Source of the DNA: Candidatus Melainabacteria bacterium
GTDB lineage: Bacteria > Cyanobacteriota > Vampirovibrionia > 2-02-FULL-35-15
Reading direction: 5' to 3'
Assembly: GCA_023250205.1 (NCBI GenBank)
Contig: JAHFBE010000025.1
Span: 1-34,087 of the forward strand
Length of the DNA: 34,087 nucleotides
Shown: positions 8,745-16,269 of the stretch, one piece after another
How the letters are laid out: each line of letters starts with the position of its first letter
Position numbering within the stretch: position 1 is the stretch's first letter
Made by a program: the position numbers and the translations under genes
The notes under the pieces: model-generated
Seen by the model: only the letters and a program-made list of their open reading frames with translations
Told to the model about the DNA's origin: nothing
Databases searched by the model: none

Positions 8745-9518
8745 ATGGGAATAGCAACAAGATTTTATCCTTTACAATTTTCCAGCTCTCGGATTCCAAG
8801 TAGTGTTCTGGCAAAATTTAAACCGTACGATGAAGGTATTCATGACACTAAACTTTTTCGATCTAAAAGTCTAATAGGATTATCTAAGGTTATTATTAAT
8901 AAATTTCCAAATGGTGTGCCTATTTATAATATGGCTTGTTCTTATGGGCATGAACCATATTCTGTGTCATTGTTATTAGCAGAACACCTTGGTGGTCTTC
9001 AAGAGGTGGCTGATAAATATCCTATTATTGCAAGTGATAGAGCAGATGAAATCATTGATACTGCAAAAAGTCAAATACTTTGGATTGATGAAGACAATCT
9101 GGATACTTTAAAACAATTTAAGGCACATGAACATTTTATAAATCCTATAAAAGTCAATGATGGTGTAAACGAATTTCAAGTTTCAGATCAATTGTTTAAG
9201 ACTGTTACTTTTTCTAAGGGTAATATACTTGACGAAGTTAGAAAACTTTCTCCTAATACCCCGGTGGTTCTTCTTACAAGGAATTTGTGGTACTACTTGG
9301 ATGATACTACTGCAACAAATCTTGTCTTTGATTTAAATGGTAATCTTGCTTCAGGAAGTATTTTAAGTATGGGAAATGGTGATTCTAAGTGGCATTTTAG
9401 AGGAAGATATACCGTTGGGGATTATTTTGCATTCATCGATCATATCTTTGATGATATTTCTAATAGTCTTGAAGAAAAAGATACCTTTTGGGAAAAAACA
9501 ACTTTTCAGAAAAAATGA
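8745..9518 (+). CDS. CheR-like SAM-dependent methyltransferase
   Basis: Single-domain methyltransferase resembling the catalytic part of CheR. Motif I is YNMACSYGHEPYSVSLLLAE (from residue 61), equivalent to the CheR ACSTGEEPYS segment. PIIASDRADEIIDTAKS (from 93) matches the ATD strand that binds SAM ribose. VVLLTRNLWYYLDD (from 174) matches the CRNVLIYF segment, and GSILSMGNGDS matches the final glycine-rich strand. The N-terminal helical CheR domain is reduced to about 50 residues. ATG 8745 is chosen over an upstream TTG (8715) because the protein reads well from MGIATRFYP. No chemoreceptor or CheB gene is nearby, so a chemotaxis role is not supported. Confidence 0.78.
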   Translation: MGIATRFYPLQFSSSRIPSSVLAKFKPYDEGIHDTKLFRSKSLIGLSKVIINKFPNGVPIYNMACSYGHEPYSVSLLLAEHLGGLQEVADKYPIIASDRADEIIDTAKSQILWIDEDNLDTLKQFKAHEHFINPIKVNDGVNEFQVSDQLFKTVTFSKGNILDEVRKLSPNTPVVLLTRNLWYYLDDTTATNLVFDLNGNLASGSILSMGNGDSKWHFRGRYTVGDYFAFIDHIFDDISNSLEEKDTFWEKTTFQKK

Positions 9519-9521
9519 TTA

Positions 9522-9881
9522 CTACTTTACTTTTACTATAAGAGTAATTGTGTTAAACCCACTAGTGAATTTTTGTCCCGTGATCTGTAAATGATGCGTT
9601 CCTAGATCTGCATCTTTTGTAATCTTAAGCATTACTTTTGCTTGTGGAAGTTTGTTGCAATTTTCGTCCAAGTGATGTTGCTGAACAGCAACACAATCTG
9701 TTCCATTGAAAATTATGTCGCCTTCTGGATCTAAACCAAGTAAGCTAATCCTGTCAGTAATATCAACTAGTGTATCTCCATCTATTTGTTTAGATACCTC
9801 AATTAGATTTGCTTCTACAGCTTTTTGTGTAAGTGGTGGTATTGTGGGAGTTATACCAACAGCGTTTGATCTGAGTGACAT
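9522..9881 (-). CDS. Small hypothetical protein (119 aa)
   Basis: Unknown small protein. The start is set at the ATG at 9881 because AGGAG lies nine bases upstream; a longer in-frame ORF from 9935 lacks such a signal. The C-terminal half (LLGLDPEGDIIFNGTDC, then AKVMLKITKDADLGTHHLQITG and a final TLIVKVK strand) reads like an immunoglobulin-like or IPT/TIG beta-sandwich. There is no signal peptide. The stop lies three bases from the end of the convergent methyltransferase gene, and the gene follows the terminator-like hairpin of the 459-residue secreted protein, so it is probably transcribed separately. Confidence 0.65.
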   Translation of the reverse strand: MSLRSNAVGITPTIPPLTQKAVEANLIEVSKQIDGDTLVDITDRISLLGLDPEGDIIFNGTDCVAVQQHHLDENCNKLPQAKVMLKITKDADLGTHHLQITGQKFTSGFNTITLIVKVK

Positions 9882-9955
9882 ATTATAGATCTCCTTAAAT
9901 AATTCTTTGCTACCTGTGTTCAAGTTTATCAACAAATTAAATTTTATTTATAATC

Positions 9956-9994
9956 CAAAAGGCTTATTTATTTTAAAAACAAATACGCCTTTTG
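9956..9994 (-). terminator. Terminator-like hairpin after the repeat-rich secreted protein gene
   Basis: CAAAAGGC at 9956-9963 pairs with GCCTTTTG at 9987-9994, and the AT-rich interior (TTATTTATTT against AAACAAATA) can extend the stem. It lies about 70 bases past the stop of the minus-strand gene at 10066-11445 and before the next minus-strand start at 9881. The following tract is A/T-rich without a clean T run, so termination is plausible but not certain. Confidence 0.45.
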
Positions 9995-10065
9995 ATTTGT
10001 ATAGGTCATTCACAATCTTTTTTAATTAAGAATGACTTTTATTTCTAGAGTGTAAAAGTTCTAAC

Positions 10066-11445
10066 TTATTGTGGACAAGTAACTCCTGGAGGTACAAATG
10101 GAGCAAACTCAGGCTTGATCATTCCATTCTCACAATAGGTACTTGGATCAAATCCACCAGGAAAGCCACTGCTAGAAGAGCTAGAACCAGCTGGAGGAAA
10201 TCCACCTGAACTTGTTGATGAGGATGGTGGACACGTAAATCCTTCAGGTACAAATGGAGCAAATATAGGAAGTATCATCCCATCCTGACAAATTGCATTT
10301 GGATCATTGCTGTTTATGTCTGGAAGATTTTCTGGATCAAGAGTCCCATTAAGAATTCCATTTATAATATCATCAAAATTGATGCCAGAAGGAATTTCTA
10401 CTCCAATAAAATCTGTTATTTTATCAATTGGAATTTGACTTAAATCTAGTCCTGGAGGTAGATCTATTAAGTCATTTAAATTAAAATTACTTGGTAAGAA
10501 TGCTAAATCTTCAGGGGTAAATCCAAAGAATGGAGGAATCTTTGATAAATCTTCTATGTTAAATCCAGGTGGTAATTTGATTACATCCTGCAAATTAAAA
10601 CCAGAAGGAATTTGACCAACAATATCTCCAAAGTTTATTCCTTCAGGCAGTTTAAAGGTCTCTAAGAATTTAGGGAGATTATTAAAATCAATTCCTGTTG
10701 GAATAGAGTCAAATTTTACACCCTTGGGTAAATTGTTTGGATCAAACCCTGCTAAATCTTCAAAGGAACCATTTATAGGAATATTATCGAATTGTGCGAT
10801 TAGGGCAGCTTGTCCGTTTTCATCAATAGTTATATCTTCTCCAGTAACTTCTGAAGCTTTTTCAATGGCTTTGGCAGTATTATCAAAAGCAATTTTTATA
10901 AAACCACTTGCCAGGTTGTTTTTTGTTTTAACTTGAAGATTTCCGCTAACTGGAAGGTAGCTTTGAGTCTCTATGTCCCTTCCATTGTTACCCTCAATTA
11001 ACTGTCTTACTTCATTCCCTACATTTATTGTTTCTCCTGTTGTTTTGCTTGTGCTGGATAAAGTTAACATTAAATTTTCATCATTTAAAGGGACGGGCAT
11101 TCCCAGTAGTAATCCAGATATAACATCAGAGGGATCAATTGCAGTAGTGATCTTAAAGTCAAGTATATTTTTGTTTGTTTCTTTCTCGATTTCAATATTT
11201 AATTGAAGTTTACCCGTCTCAGGATCAATAATAATGTTATTAAAACCACCTTTAACTTTCAAATTTTTAAAAGGCACATTTCCTGTGCATGTAGCTCTAA
11301 CGGTTCCCCCTGCAGCGATTGGTACTTCTCCAGACTGAGCGCCACTTATATCCCCATTGTTATTTGTCTGGGCAAAAGATACTAACATTGGTTCTATACT
11401 TAAAATTATTATTAGTAATAAGACCACGACATTTGTTCTTTTCAT
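10066..11445 (-). CDS. Secreted repeat protein with duplicated C-terminal cysteine box (459 aa)
   Basis: Exported protein of unknown function. Starting at the ATG at 11445 (GGAG about ten bases upstream) gives a clear Sec signal peptide, with MKRTN, then a hydrophobic core VVVLLLIIILS and cleavage near SFAQ; the longer ORF from 11535 would bury it. Residues 30-230 look like beta-rich domains. Residues 239-360 contain a degenerate 12-residue repeat of the form (L/I)P-x-G-(F/I)-N-(F/L/I)-x-D-(L/I/V). The C-terminus carries two copies of C-x2-GMI-x-P-x-FAPFVP-x-G-x-TCP (386-406 and 438-458) separated by a Ser/Gly/Pro-rich linker. A surface or envelope role is inferred. Confidence 0.8.
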   Translation of the reverse strand: MKRTNVVVLLLIIILSIEPMLVSFAQTNNNGDISGAQSGEVPIAAGGTVRATCTGNVPFKNLKVKGGFNNIIIDPETGKLQLNIEIEKETNKNILDFKITTAIDPSDVISGLLLGMPVPLNDENLMLTLSSTSKTTGETINVGNEVRQLIEGNNGRDIETQSYLPVSGNLQVKTKNNLASGFIKIAFDNTAKAIEKASEVTGEDITIDENGQAALIAQFDNIPINGSFEDLAGFDPNNLPKGVKFDSIPTGIDFNNLPKFLETFKLPEGINFGDIVGQIPSGFNLQDVIKLPPGFNIEDLSKIPPFFGFTPEDLAFLPSNFNLNDLIDLPPGLDLSQIPIDKITDFIGVEIPSGINFDDIINGILNGTLDPENLPDINSNDPNAICQDGMILPIFAPFVPEGFTCPPSSSTSSGGFPPAGSSSSSSGFPGGFDPSTYCENGMIKPEFAPFVPPGVTCPQ

Positions 11446-11592
11446 TATTTTTTTTCTCCAAAGAAATCTTACGCTAACTAGATTATTTGCTAATGGATTT
11501 ATTGTCAATTGATCTTTAGTATTAAATTGTTCCAATGATTTGACATCTCTTTAATAAGAGTACAAATGGTTCTAAACATTATGTATTTAATT

Positions 11593-11617
11593 AATTGATC
11601 CTTAAAAAGGAGCAATT
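11593..11617. terminator. Small inverted repeat downstream of membrane protein gene
   Basis: AATTG-A-TCCTT-AAA-AAGGA-G-CAATT forms a near-perfect hairpin with one mismatch, 15 bases past the stop of the minus-strand gene at 11632-12795. There is no long T run after it on the minus strand, so it may be a weak terminator or an mRNA-end stabiliser. Confidence 0.4.
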
Positions 11618-11631
11618 ATGCCAATTCGTTT

Positions 11632-12795
11632 TTAAAGTAAAGAAGGAGCTTTTATAAATTTTCTAGCTCCTAGGATAATTGTTAGACCAATCAAAGATAA
11701 AAATTCCAGGTGCCATTTTATACCTAAAAAACCAATTGCATAGAATGGTAGCGCTAAAAGTATAACTGCTATCCAAATAATCAGATTATGTTTATTAAGA
11801 GGGGCATTCTTTTCATTCTTGGGAAAAATAAAATAAAAAATGTAGCTTGGAGCTATTAGAGCATAAAATGCCATAAATGATCTGTAGATAATTTCGTTTA
11901 AATCTATATCTAAAATAGAATGAATGCCATTTAACATCTTTGGCAGAATGTAAATGATTATTGCGGATATAAGTAGAGCAGGAAGAATTACTTTGTTTCT
12001 TTGAATTGACTGGAGTGAAGTAATATGAATAATTGACGTGAATCCAGCTTGAATAAATATATGAAGAAGAATTGCGTAGACAAATAAATCTGGAATATTG
12101 TTTCGGACTAAGGGCAGTCCTGAAATTATGCTATTAAAAGGTTCTGAATATACAAAAGTAAAAAGTATCATTACAAGAAACATAACTGCAAAGCCAAGTG
12201 TAAAAATAATTTTAGAATCATGATGATTATTTGATTGCCTTACTTTGTGGAATGTTAAATCCAGGTATGGGCAAAGTAAAAATCCAAATGTGCAAATAGG
12301 AGTTAAAGATAAGAGTGCGCCTTTGTCTTTAACTAAATTAACAAATTCGAAAAATCTAAATTCCTCTAAAGGTACAAAATATAAGGCTGATAAAATGCAT
12401 AATAAAGAAAATAACCAGACAAAGATTGCACCGAAACCCTCAGATTTAATAGTAAGAAAATATAGCAGAATAAGTCCAACACAAATAAGAGTTGTTAAAT
12501 TCTTAGGAGTAAAAATACTTATCCAGCCAAGAAAATAGATTTGAAATAAAATTGTGACTATTGAAAATGTTGTACAGGCTAATTTGTTTCTATTAACTAT
12601 TTCTAGACTATCTTCCTGCCTTTTGATAAGATATCCCATTCCTGCAGCACCAATAACGTTTGGGACTGCAAACATTAGCCAGCTTAAAGGACCATAATCT
12701 CTCATCAGGATTACAGGCAAGAACATTCCTATGCACCATGTCCATGAACAAGCCAGAAAACTAGCCCATCCCACTATTTGAAATATATTTTTCAT
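11632..12795 (-). CDS. Polytopic membrane protein, possible transporter (387 aa)
   Basis: Hydrophobic protein with about eleven predicted membrane helices and short, lightly charged loops. The first segment (GWASFLACSWTWCIGMFLPVI) and the following NVIGAAGMGYLIKR resemble the first two helices of LeuT-fold/solute-symporter-like proteins, but the similarity is impressionistic and no substrate can be named. It starts 11 bases after the stop of the thioesterase-like gene at 12807, so the two are very likely co-transcribed. No good Shine-Dalgarno precedes the ATG, which fits translational coupling to the upstream gene. Confidence 0.7.
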   Translation of the reverse strand: MKNIFQIVGWASFLACSWTWCIGMFLPVILMRDYGPLSWLMFAVPNVIGAAGMGYLIKRQEDSLEIVNRNKLACTTFSIVTILFQIYFLGWISIFTPKNLTTLICVGLILLYFLTIKSEGFGAIFVWLFSLLCILSALYFVPLEEFRFFEFVNLVKDKGALLSLTPICTFGFLLCPYLDLTFHKVRQSNNHHDSKIIFTLGFAVMFLVMILFTFVYSEPFNSIISGLPLVRNNIPDLFVYAILLHIFIQAGFTSIIHITSLQSIQRNKVILPALLISAIIIYILPKMLNGIHSILDIDLNEIIYRSFMAFYALIAPSYIFYFIFPKNEKNAPLNKHNLIIWIAVILLALPFYAIGFLGIKWHLEFLSLIGLTIILGARKFIKAPSLL

Positions 12796-12806
12796 TGAAA
12801 TAGATT

Positions 12807-13415
12807 TTATTTTCTTTTCTTAGAATTTATTGGTGTGGCATGAAATGTAATAGTGCATTTGCCAACACGTCTTTGTTTTTCATTTGGTGCAGACATTAGC
12901 TGACATATAGTCATATCTAAATCTATATTGAATTCTTTTTCAGTTGAAATCAAATCTTCGATATTTTCTCTTGGTGTCATTTTGTAAACAGCTGGACCAA
13001 TACAAGGTCTTAAAAAACGGTATTCTAGTTTTTTACAAACCACTCTGTATAACCCTTTTGTTTTCTTGAAGACGTAAGTTCCGCCAGCAATTTCGCTATT
13101 CCCCAATAAGATTGCTCCAGCCATGGCGTTGTACCAATTTTTGTTAAACCTCCTAAAAGGTAAAATTGCTTCACTTTCGTCCTTGGTCATAACAAGTCCG
13201 CTTGAAAATGCAAATGGTAACCAGATTAAAGAGCAAACCTTATTCCAAAAATTGTTTTTAGTAGATAGCTTGCCTATGAAGGCTTCAACTTTTCTGATAA
13301 AACCTAATTTATTCTCTTTTTGCTTAGGGCTGTTCTCTTCTGGAAGAATTATTTCTTCTTCACTTAAATTAAGCTTATCTACTTTATTGATTTTAATGTT
13401 TTCTGTAGTTGTCAT
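12807..13415 (-). CDS. Hotdog-fold thioesterase-like protein (DUF4442-like)
   Basis: Soluble 202-residue protein. After a charged, probably flexible N-terminus of about 55 residues, the remainder reads as a single hotdog domain: PFRRFNKNWYNAMAGAILLGNSEIAGG (85-112) matches the helix of PaaI/DUF4442 thioesterases, followed by strands VVCKKLEYRFLRP and the C-terminal CTITFHATP. Enzymes of this fold cleave or bind acyl-CoA or acyl-ACP, but no catalytic residue can be fixed here. The start at 13415 is chosen because AGGA lies nine bases upstream; an eight-codon longer form begins at 13439. It is the first gene of a probable pair with the membrane protein at 11632-12795. Confidence 0.72.
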   Translation of the reverse strand: MTTTENIKINKVDKLNLSEEEIILPEENSPKQKENKLGFIRKVEAFIGKLSTKNNFWNKVCSLIWLPFAFSSGLVMTKDESEAILPFRRFNKNWYNAMAGAILLGNSEIAGGTYVFKKTKGLYRVVCKKLEYRFLRPCIGPAVYKMTPRENIEDLISTEKEFNIDLDMTICQLMSAPNEKQRRVGKCTITFHATPINSKKRK

Positions 13416-13602
13416 AAAAACAAGTCCTAATTTTAACACAGAAAAATAGAAGTACAGATACCCTTTTCGATGGCTCTATAGCTCTGTATTTGTCATATTT
13501 TAAGCCAGAAAAACAAAGCAGTGTACCTTTAGTTAAAGATTTTTCAGATCGTATAAACTTAATGATTGGTAAGGAATTGGGTGGATTAAGAAAAATATTT
13601 CT

Positions 13603-13845
13603 ATGATAATACGTCGTGTAGCTCAAACCCCAGTAACAAACAACGTTCAACCCCAGAATGAAGGTGTGATTTCTACGGTTAGTAGATCACCTGAAATTAA
13701 ATCTGAAAATAAAGCAAGCTATCCTTTAAAACTTTTGAAAGGAGCTTTTGTTGCTGCAGTTGTTACTTTTGTCTCATTTCTTTCTCCTGAAGTTGGTGTA
13801 GCAATTCTTGCTTTGTTGATGACAGATTCAAAGAGAGATAATTAA
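13603..13845 (+). CDS. Small single-pass membrane protein (80 aa)
   Basis: Unrecognised 80-residue protein with a polar N-terminal 40 residues, then a hydrophobic stretch from LLKGAFVAAVV to VAILALLM that would make one or two membrane passes, and a charged tail. The stop codon overlaps the glycosyltransferase start by one base (TAATG), a classic translational-coupling arrangement, which supports its reality and ties its expression to the glycosyltransferase. No Shine-Dalgarno is visible before the ATG. It is divergent from the thioesterase-like gene. Confidence 0.6.
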   Translation: MIIRRVAQTPVTNNVQPQNEGVISTVSRSPEIKSENKASYPLKLLKGAFVAAVVTFVSFLSPEVGVAILALLMTDSKRDN

Positions 13846-14507
13846 TGCTAAACCCCCCCCCGCTAGTTTCAGTCATATTATGTGTTTATAATAGAATACG
13901 ACTTTTACCGCGGGCTCTTAACTCTGTTATTAATCAGACATTTAAAGACTATGAATTAATAATTGTAGATGATGGAAGTACCGATAAAATAAATGAGCTT
14001 ATCTCTTCAAGCTTAAATGAAAGGTTGAATTATACATATATTCGCCATGACACTAACAGCGGTATTTCAATGTCAAGGAATACTGGTGTTAAGGCTTCTC
14101 AAGGTAAATATATTACGTTTATAGATTCTGATGATGAATATAAAAATATTCATTTGGAAAAAATGATTGAAATTATGAAAGATAAACCTGAAATAGATTT
14201 CATTCATTCTTTCCCGGAGGTTGTTGGTGATGAGAAGGATGATATGTGGTTGCCCAGCATTGAAGGAAATAACAAATTAATTCATATAAATGATTGTGTT
14301 TTTGGGGCGACTTTTTTTGCAAAAAAAGAAGTGTTTAGAGAAATGGGTGGCTATAAGAACGTTTCATTTAGTGAAGATGGTGATTTCTTCAAAAGATTAA
14401 GTCTGTTGAATAAATTTAAAATATATAAAGCCAAAGAAAAAACATATATTTATTATCGTAATGTTGAAGACTCTATTTGTAATATCTTAAAAAGAATTAA
14501 CTCCTAG
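13845..14507 (+). CDS. Family 2 glycosyltransferase with C9 tract after the start codon
   Basis: GT-A fold glycosyltransferase transferring a sugar from a nucleotide donor, probably to a surface glycan. Visible motifs are VSVILCVYNR (8-17), VDDGSTD (41-47), SRNTGVKASQGKYITFIDSDDE with the metal-binding DSDD at 94-97, and the acceptor-side SEDGDFFKRL (176-185). At 220 residues it is a compact single domain. Codons 3-6 include nine consecutive C bases (13853-13861) in an otherwise AT-rich genome. Loss of one C leads to TAG at codon 7, and gain of one leads to TAA at codon 14, so the tract looks like an on/off slippage switch. The sequence given here is the in-frame (on) form. Confidence 0.9.
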   Translation: MLNPPPLVSVILCVYNRIRLLPRALNSVINQTFKDYELIIVDDGSTDKINELISSSLNERLNYTYIRHDTNSGISMSRNTGVKASQGKYITFIDSDDEYKNIHLEKMIEIMKDKPEIDFIHSFPEVVGDEKDDMWLPSIEGNNKLIHINDCVFGATFFAKKEVFREMGGYKNVSFSEDGDFFKRLSLLNKFKIYKAKEKTYIYYRNVEDSICNILKRINS

Positions 14508-14649
14508 TAGAAATATAACTTTTGTAAACTCTTTCTTTGAAATAAATCCTAATTTAATAATAAGTAGTACCCTTAACAAAAGTCTTAGCATTTCTATCCT
14601 GAGATCCGGGTCTTGTAATGCTTTGGAGGTTGAAAAAAGGCAGGTAAAA

Positions 14650-15075
14650 ATGACTGTAAAGAAAAACAGTAAGATTCAAGTTCATTATGTAGGCATGCTT
14701 AGTGATGGCTCTATCTTTGATAAATCACCTGAAGAGCAACCACTGGAATTTGTAGTAGGTAGTGGACAGGTTATTCCTGGGTTTGATCAAGCAGTAGAAG
14801 GAATGGCTTTAAATGAAGATAAGAAAGTAACTATTAGCGCTGACAATGCTTATGGTCAAAGAAATGAAAAATTGGTTGGTGAGTTTCCTCGAACATCACT
14901 TCCAGAAGGCTTTGTCCCTAAAATAGGGATGATTATTACGTTGAATGATAAGGATGGAAGAGCTTTTCCTGCCACAATTCTGAGCATTGCTGAACAAAAT
15001 ATAACTATTGATTTAAATCATCCACTTTCTGGAAAAGATTTAACTTTTACAATAAAGATAGTTAGTATAAATTAA
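14650..15075 (+). CDS. FKBP-type peptidyl-prolyl isomerase (SlyD-like)
   Basis: Cytosolic prolyl isomerase/chaperone. The FKBP core is split by an insert-in-flap domain: SKIQVHYVGMLSDGSIFDKS and FVVGSGQVIPGFDQAVEGM lead into NAYGQRNEKLVGEFPR, with the core resuming at NHPLSGKDLTFTIKIV, the diagnostic SlyD/FkpB ending. At 141 residues it lacks the His/Cys-rich nickel-binding tail of E. coli SlyD. ATG 14650 is preferred, with AAGG nine bases upstream; a TTG at 14623 gives a longer form with a poor N-terminus. A nested hairpin lies in the leader (14587-14622). It ends nine bases from the convergent hydrolase gene. Confidence 0.92.
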   Translation: MTVKKNSKIQVHYVGMLSDGSIFDKSPEEQPLEFVVGSGQVIPGFDQAVEGMALNEDKKVTISADNAYGQRNEKLVGEFPRTSLPEGFVPKIGMIITLNDKDGRAFPATILSIAEQNITIDLNHPLSGKDLTFTIKIVSIN

Positions 15076-15084
15076 AGCTGTTTA

Positions 15085-16134
15085 TTATTGATTTCTAATA
15101 GCATTCATTATAAATCCAAATGCAGTGCTAAGTACTCTGGGACTATTGTCTATTGAATGGTGATCAATATCGCTTCCTTGTACAAGCATTGATCTGTCTC
15201 CAGGTCTTAAATTATTTGGAGGGGCTCCATTTGTAAGATATGAATTGTCTTGAAATATTGAGCAGTGTCTTCCAGTATGATCAGGTCTTTCTTCAACAGC
15301 AGATCCCAATTCGTGAGCTCTATGTTGTATTCCATCAACATAAACAGTTGCGGCAAAAGGTATATTATGAAGCCTCGTGTTTATATTGTTTTGCAGACTT
15401 CCAGCTCCATAGCTGTAGCAAACAGCTGATACATCTTGATAGTTATAACCTCTTCCACTAAATGCACCTACACCTCTCCAGGCGTCTTCAATGACATTCC
15501 CTACATGAGCTTCAACTACTGCAGGATGGAGTGGTGATCCAACTCCTGCTCTGCTCCATAATTCATGAGATACGGTTCCTGCTCTGACTTCTAGAACATC
15601 ACAGCCTGCATTTAAGAATTGTTGAATTTGTCCTCTTATCCCAGCTGAAGATTCAGGGGAATCAAAATCATGTAAGTGTCCATTTGAAATTACAACAAGA
15701 TGTCTTGGACCATTGCCACTATGATTTGTGGATTGATGAAAATTATATAATGCATTTGAATTATCTGATGAATTAGGATTGTACTCGATTGATCTGTGAT
15801 AATTTGTGAGCTCTTCATTAGTCGTTGCATCATTTCTTGTTCTTGCTTGCTCAACAAGTCCTGAAATGCTTCTTTGTTCAATATGATTAAACAATAGGGT
15901 TATTGGATTATATTGTCTTATTGCTCTCCATATATTTCTTGCTGTGTTAACAGCTCCCTGAACTAGTCTTGTAAAGAAAGAAGGACTTTCTTCAGTGGGT
16001 GTTTCTTGTGATGTTATAAATTGATCTCTGTCTTCAGAGCTAGAATCTCCTGGTGAACTTAAGTTACCTGGTATAAAAGGGTTTAATGAAATTGGGTTTT
16101 GCCCAACCTGTAAACTAGGTGCTATTGCATTCAT
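15085..16134 (-). CDS. Predicted alpha/beta hydrolase with long disordered N-terminus
   Basis: Protein of 349 residues in which the last 210 look like a serine hydrolase. HLVVISNGH (145-153) is a strand with an oxyanion-type loop, VSAVCYSYGAGSL (236-247) holds a nucleophile elbow x-S-x-G with S241 as candidate, D268 follows the strand ATVYVDG, and HH at 325-326 is a late histidine. The first ~60 residues are rich in Ser, Pro, Asn, Glu and Thr and look unfolded, and there is no Sec or Tat signal. A lipase, esterase or thioesterase activity is an inference from the motif. The disordered N-terminus would suit a substrate of a specialised secretion system, but no secretion gene is visible. Confidence 0.6.
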   Translation of the reverse strand: MNAIAPSLQVGQNPISLNPFIPGNLSSPGDSSSEDRDQFITSQETPTEESPSFFTRLVQGAVNTARNIWRAIRQYNPITLLFNHIEQRSISGLVEQARTRNDATTNEELTNYHRSIEYNPNSSDNSNALYNFHQSTNHSGNGPRHLVVISNGHLHDFDSPESSAGIRGQIQQFLNAGCDVLEVRAGTVSHELWSRAGVGSPLHPAVVEAHVGNVIEDAWRGVGAFSGRGYNYQDVSAVCYSYGAGSLQNNINTRLHNIPFAATVYVDGIQHRAHELGSAVEERPDHTGRHCSIFQDNSYLTNGAPPNNLRPGDRSMLVQGSDIDHHSIDNSPRVLSTAFGFIMNAIRNQ

Positions 16135-16269
16135 AATATTTATAGGGTTCTTAAATAAGAATATATCTATAAATATAAGGCAGAAAACCTCTATAAATTG
16201 ATATGCAAATACACTAAGTGTTAAATAGTTATTTTTAGATTTTGAACTCGTTAAGGCTTTATTAAAATT

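Noticed and set aside
8745-9518. Full chemotaxis CheR annotation
   Set aside because: Only the catalytic motifs match; the N-terminal domain is short and there is no chemotaxis gene nearby.
11618-11635. AAGGAG followed by ATG and a five-codon reading frame on the plus strand
   Set aside because: The apparent ribosome binding site is part of an inverted repeat and the frame closes at once; no gene follows on that strand.
13393-13650. 85-codon minus-strand ORF overlapping the divergent gap
   Set aside because: It overlaps the thioesterase-like gene start and the small membrane protein gene, has no ribosome binding site and an implausible Tyr/Cys-rich N-terminus.
14650-15075. Nickel metallochaperone role for the SlyD-like protein
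   Set aside because: The His/Cys-rich C-terminal tail needed for that role is missing.
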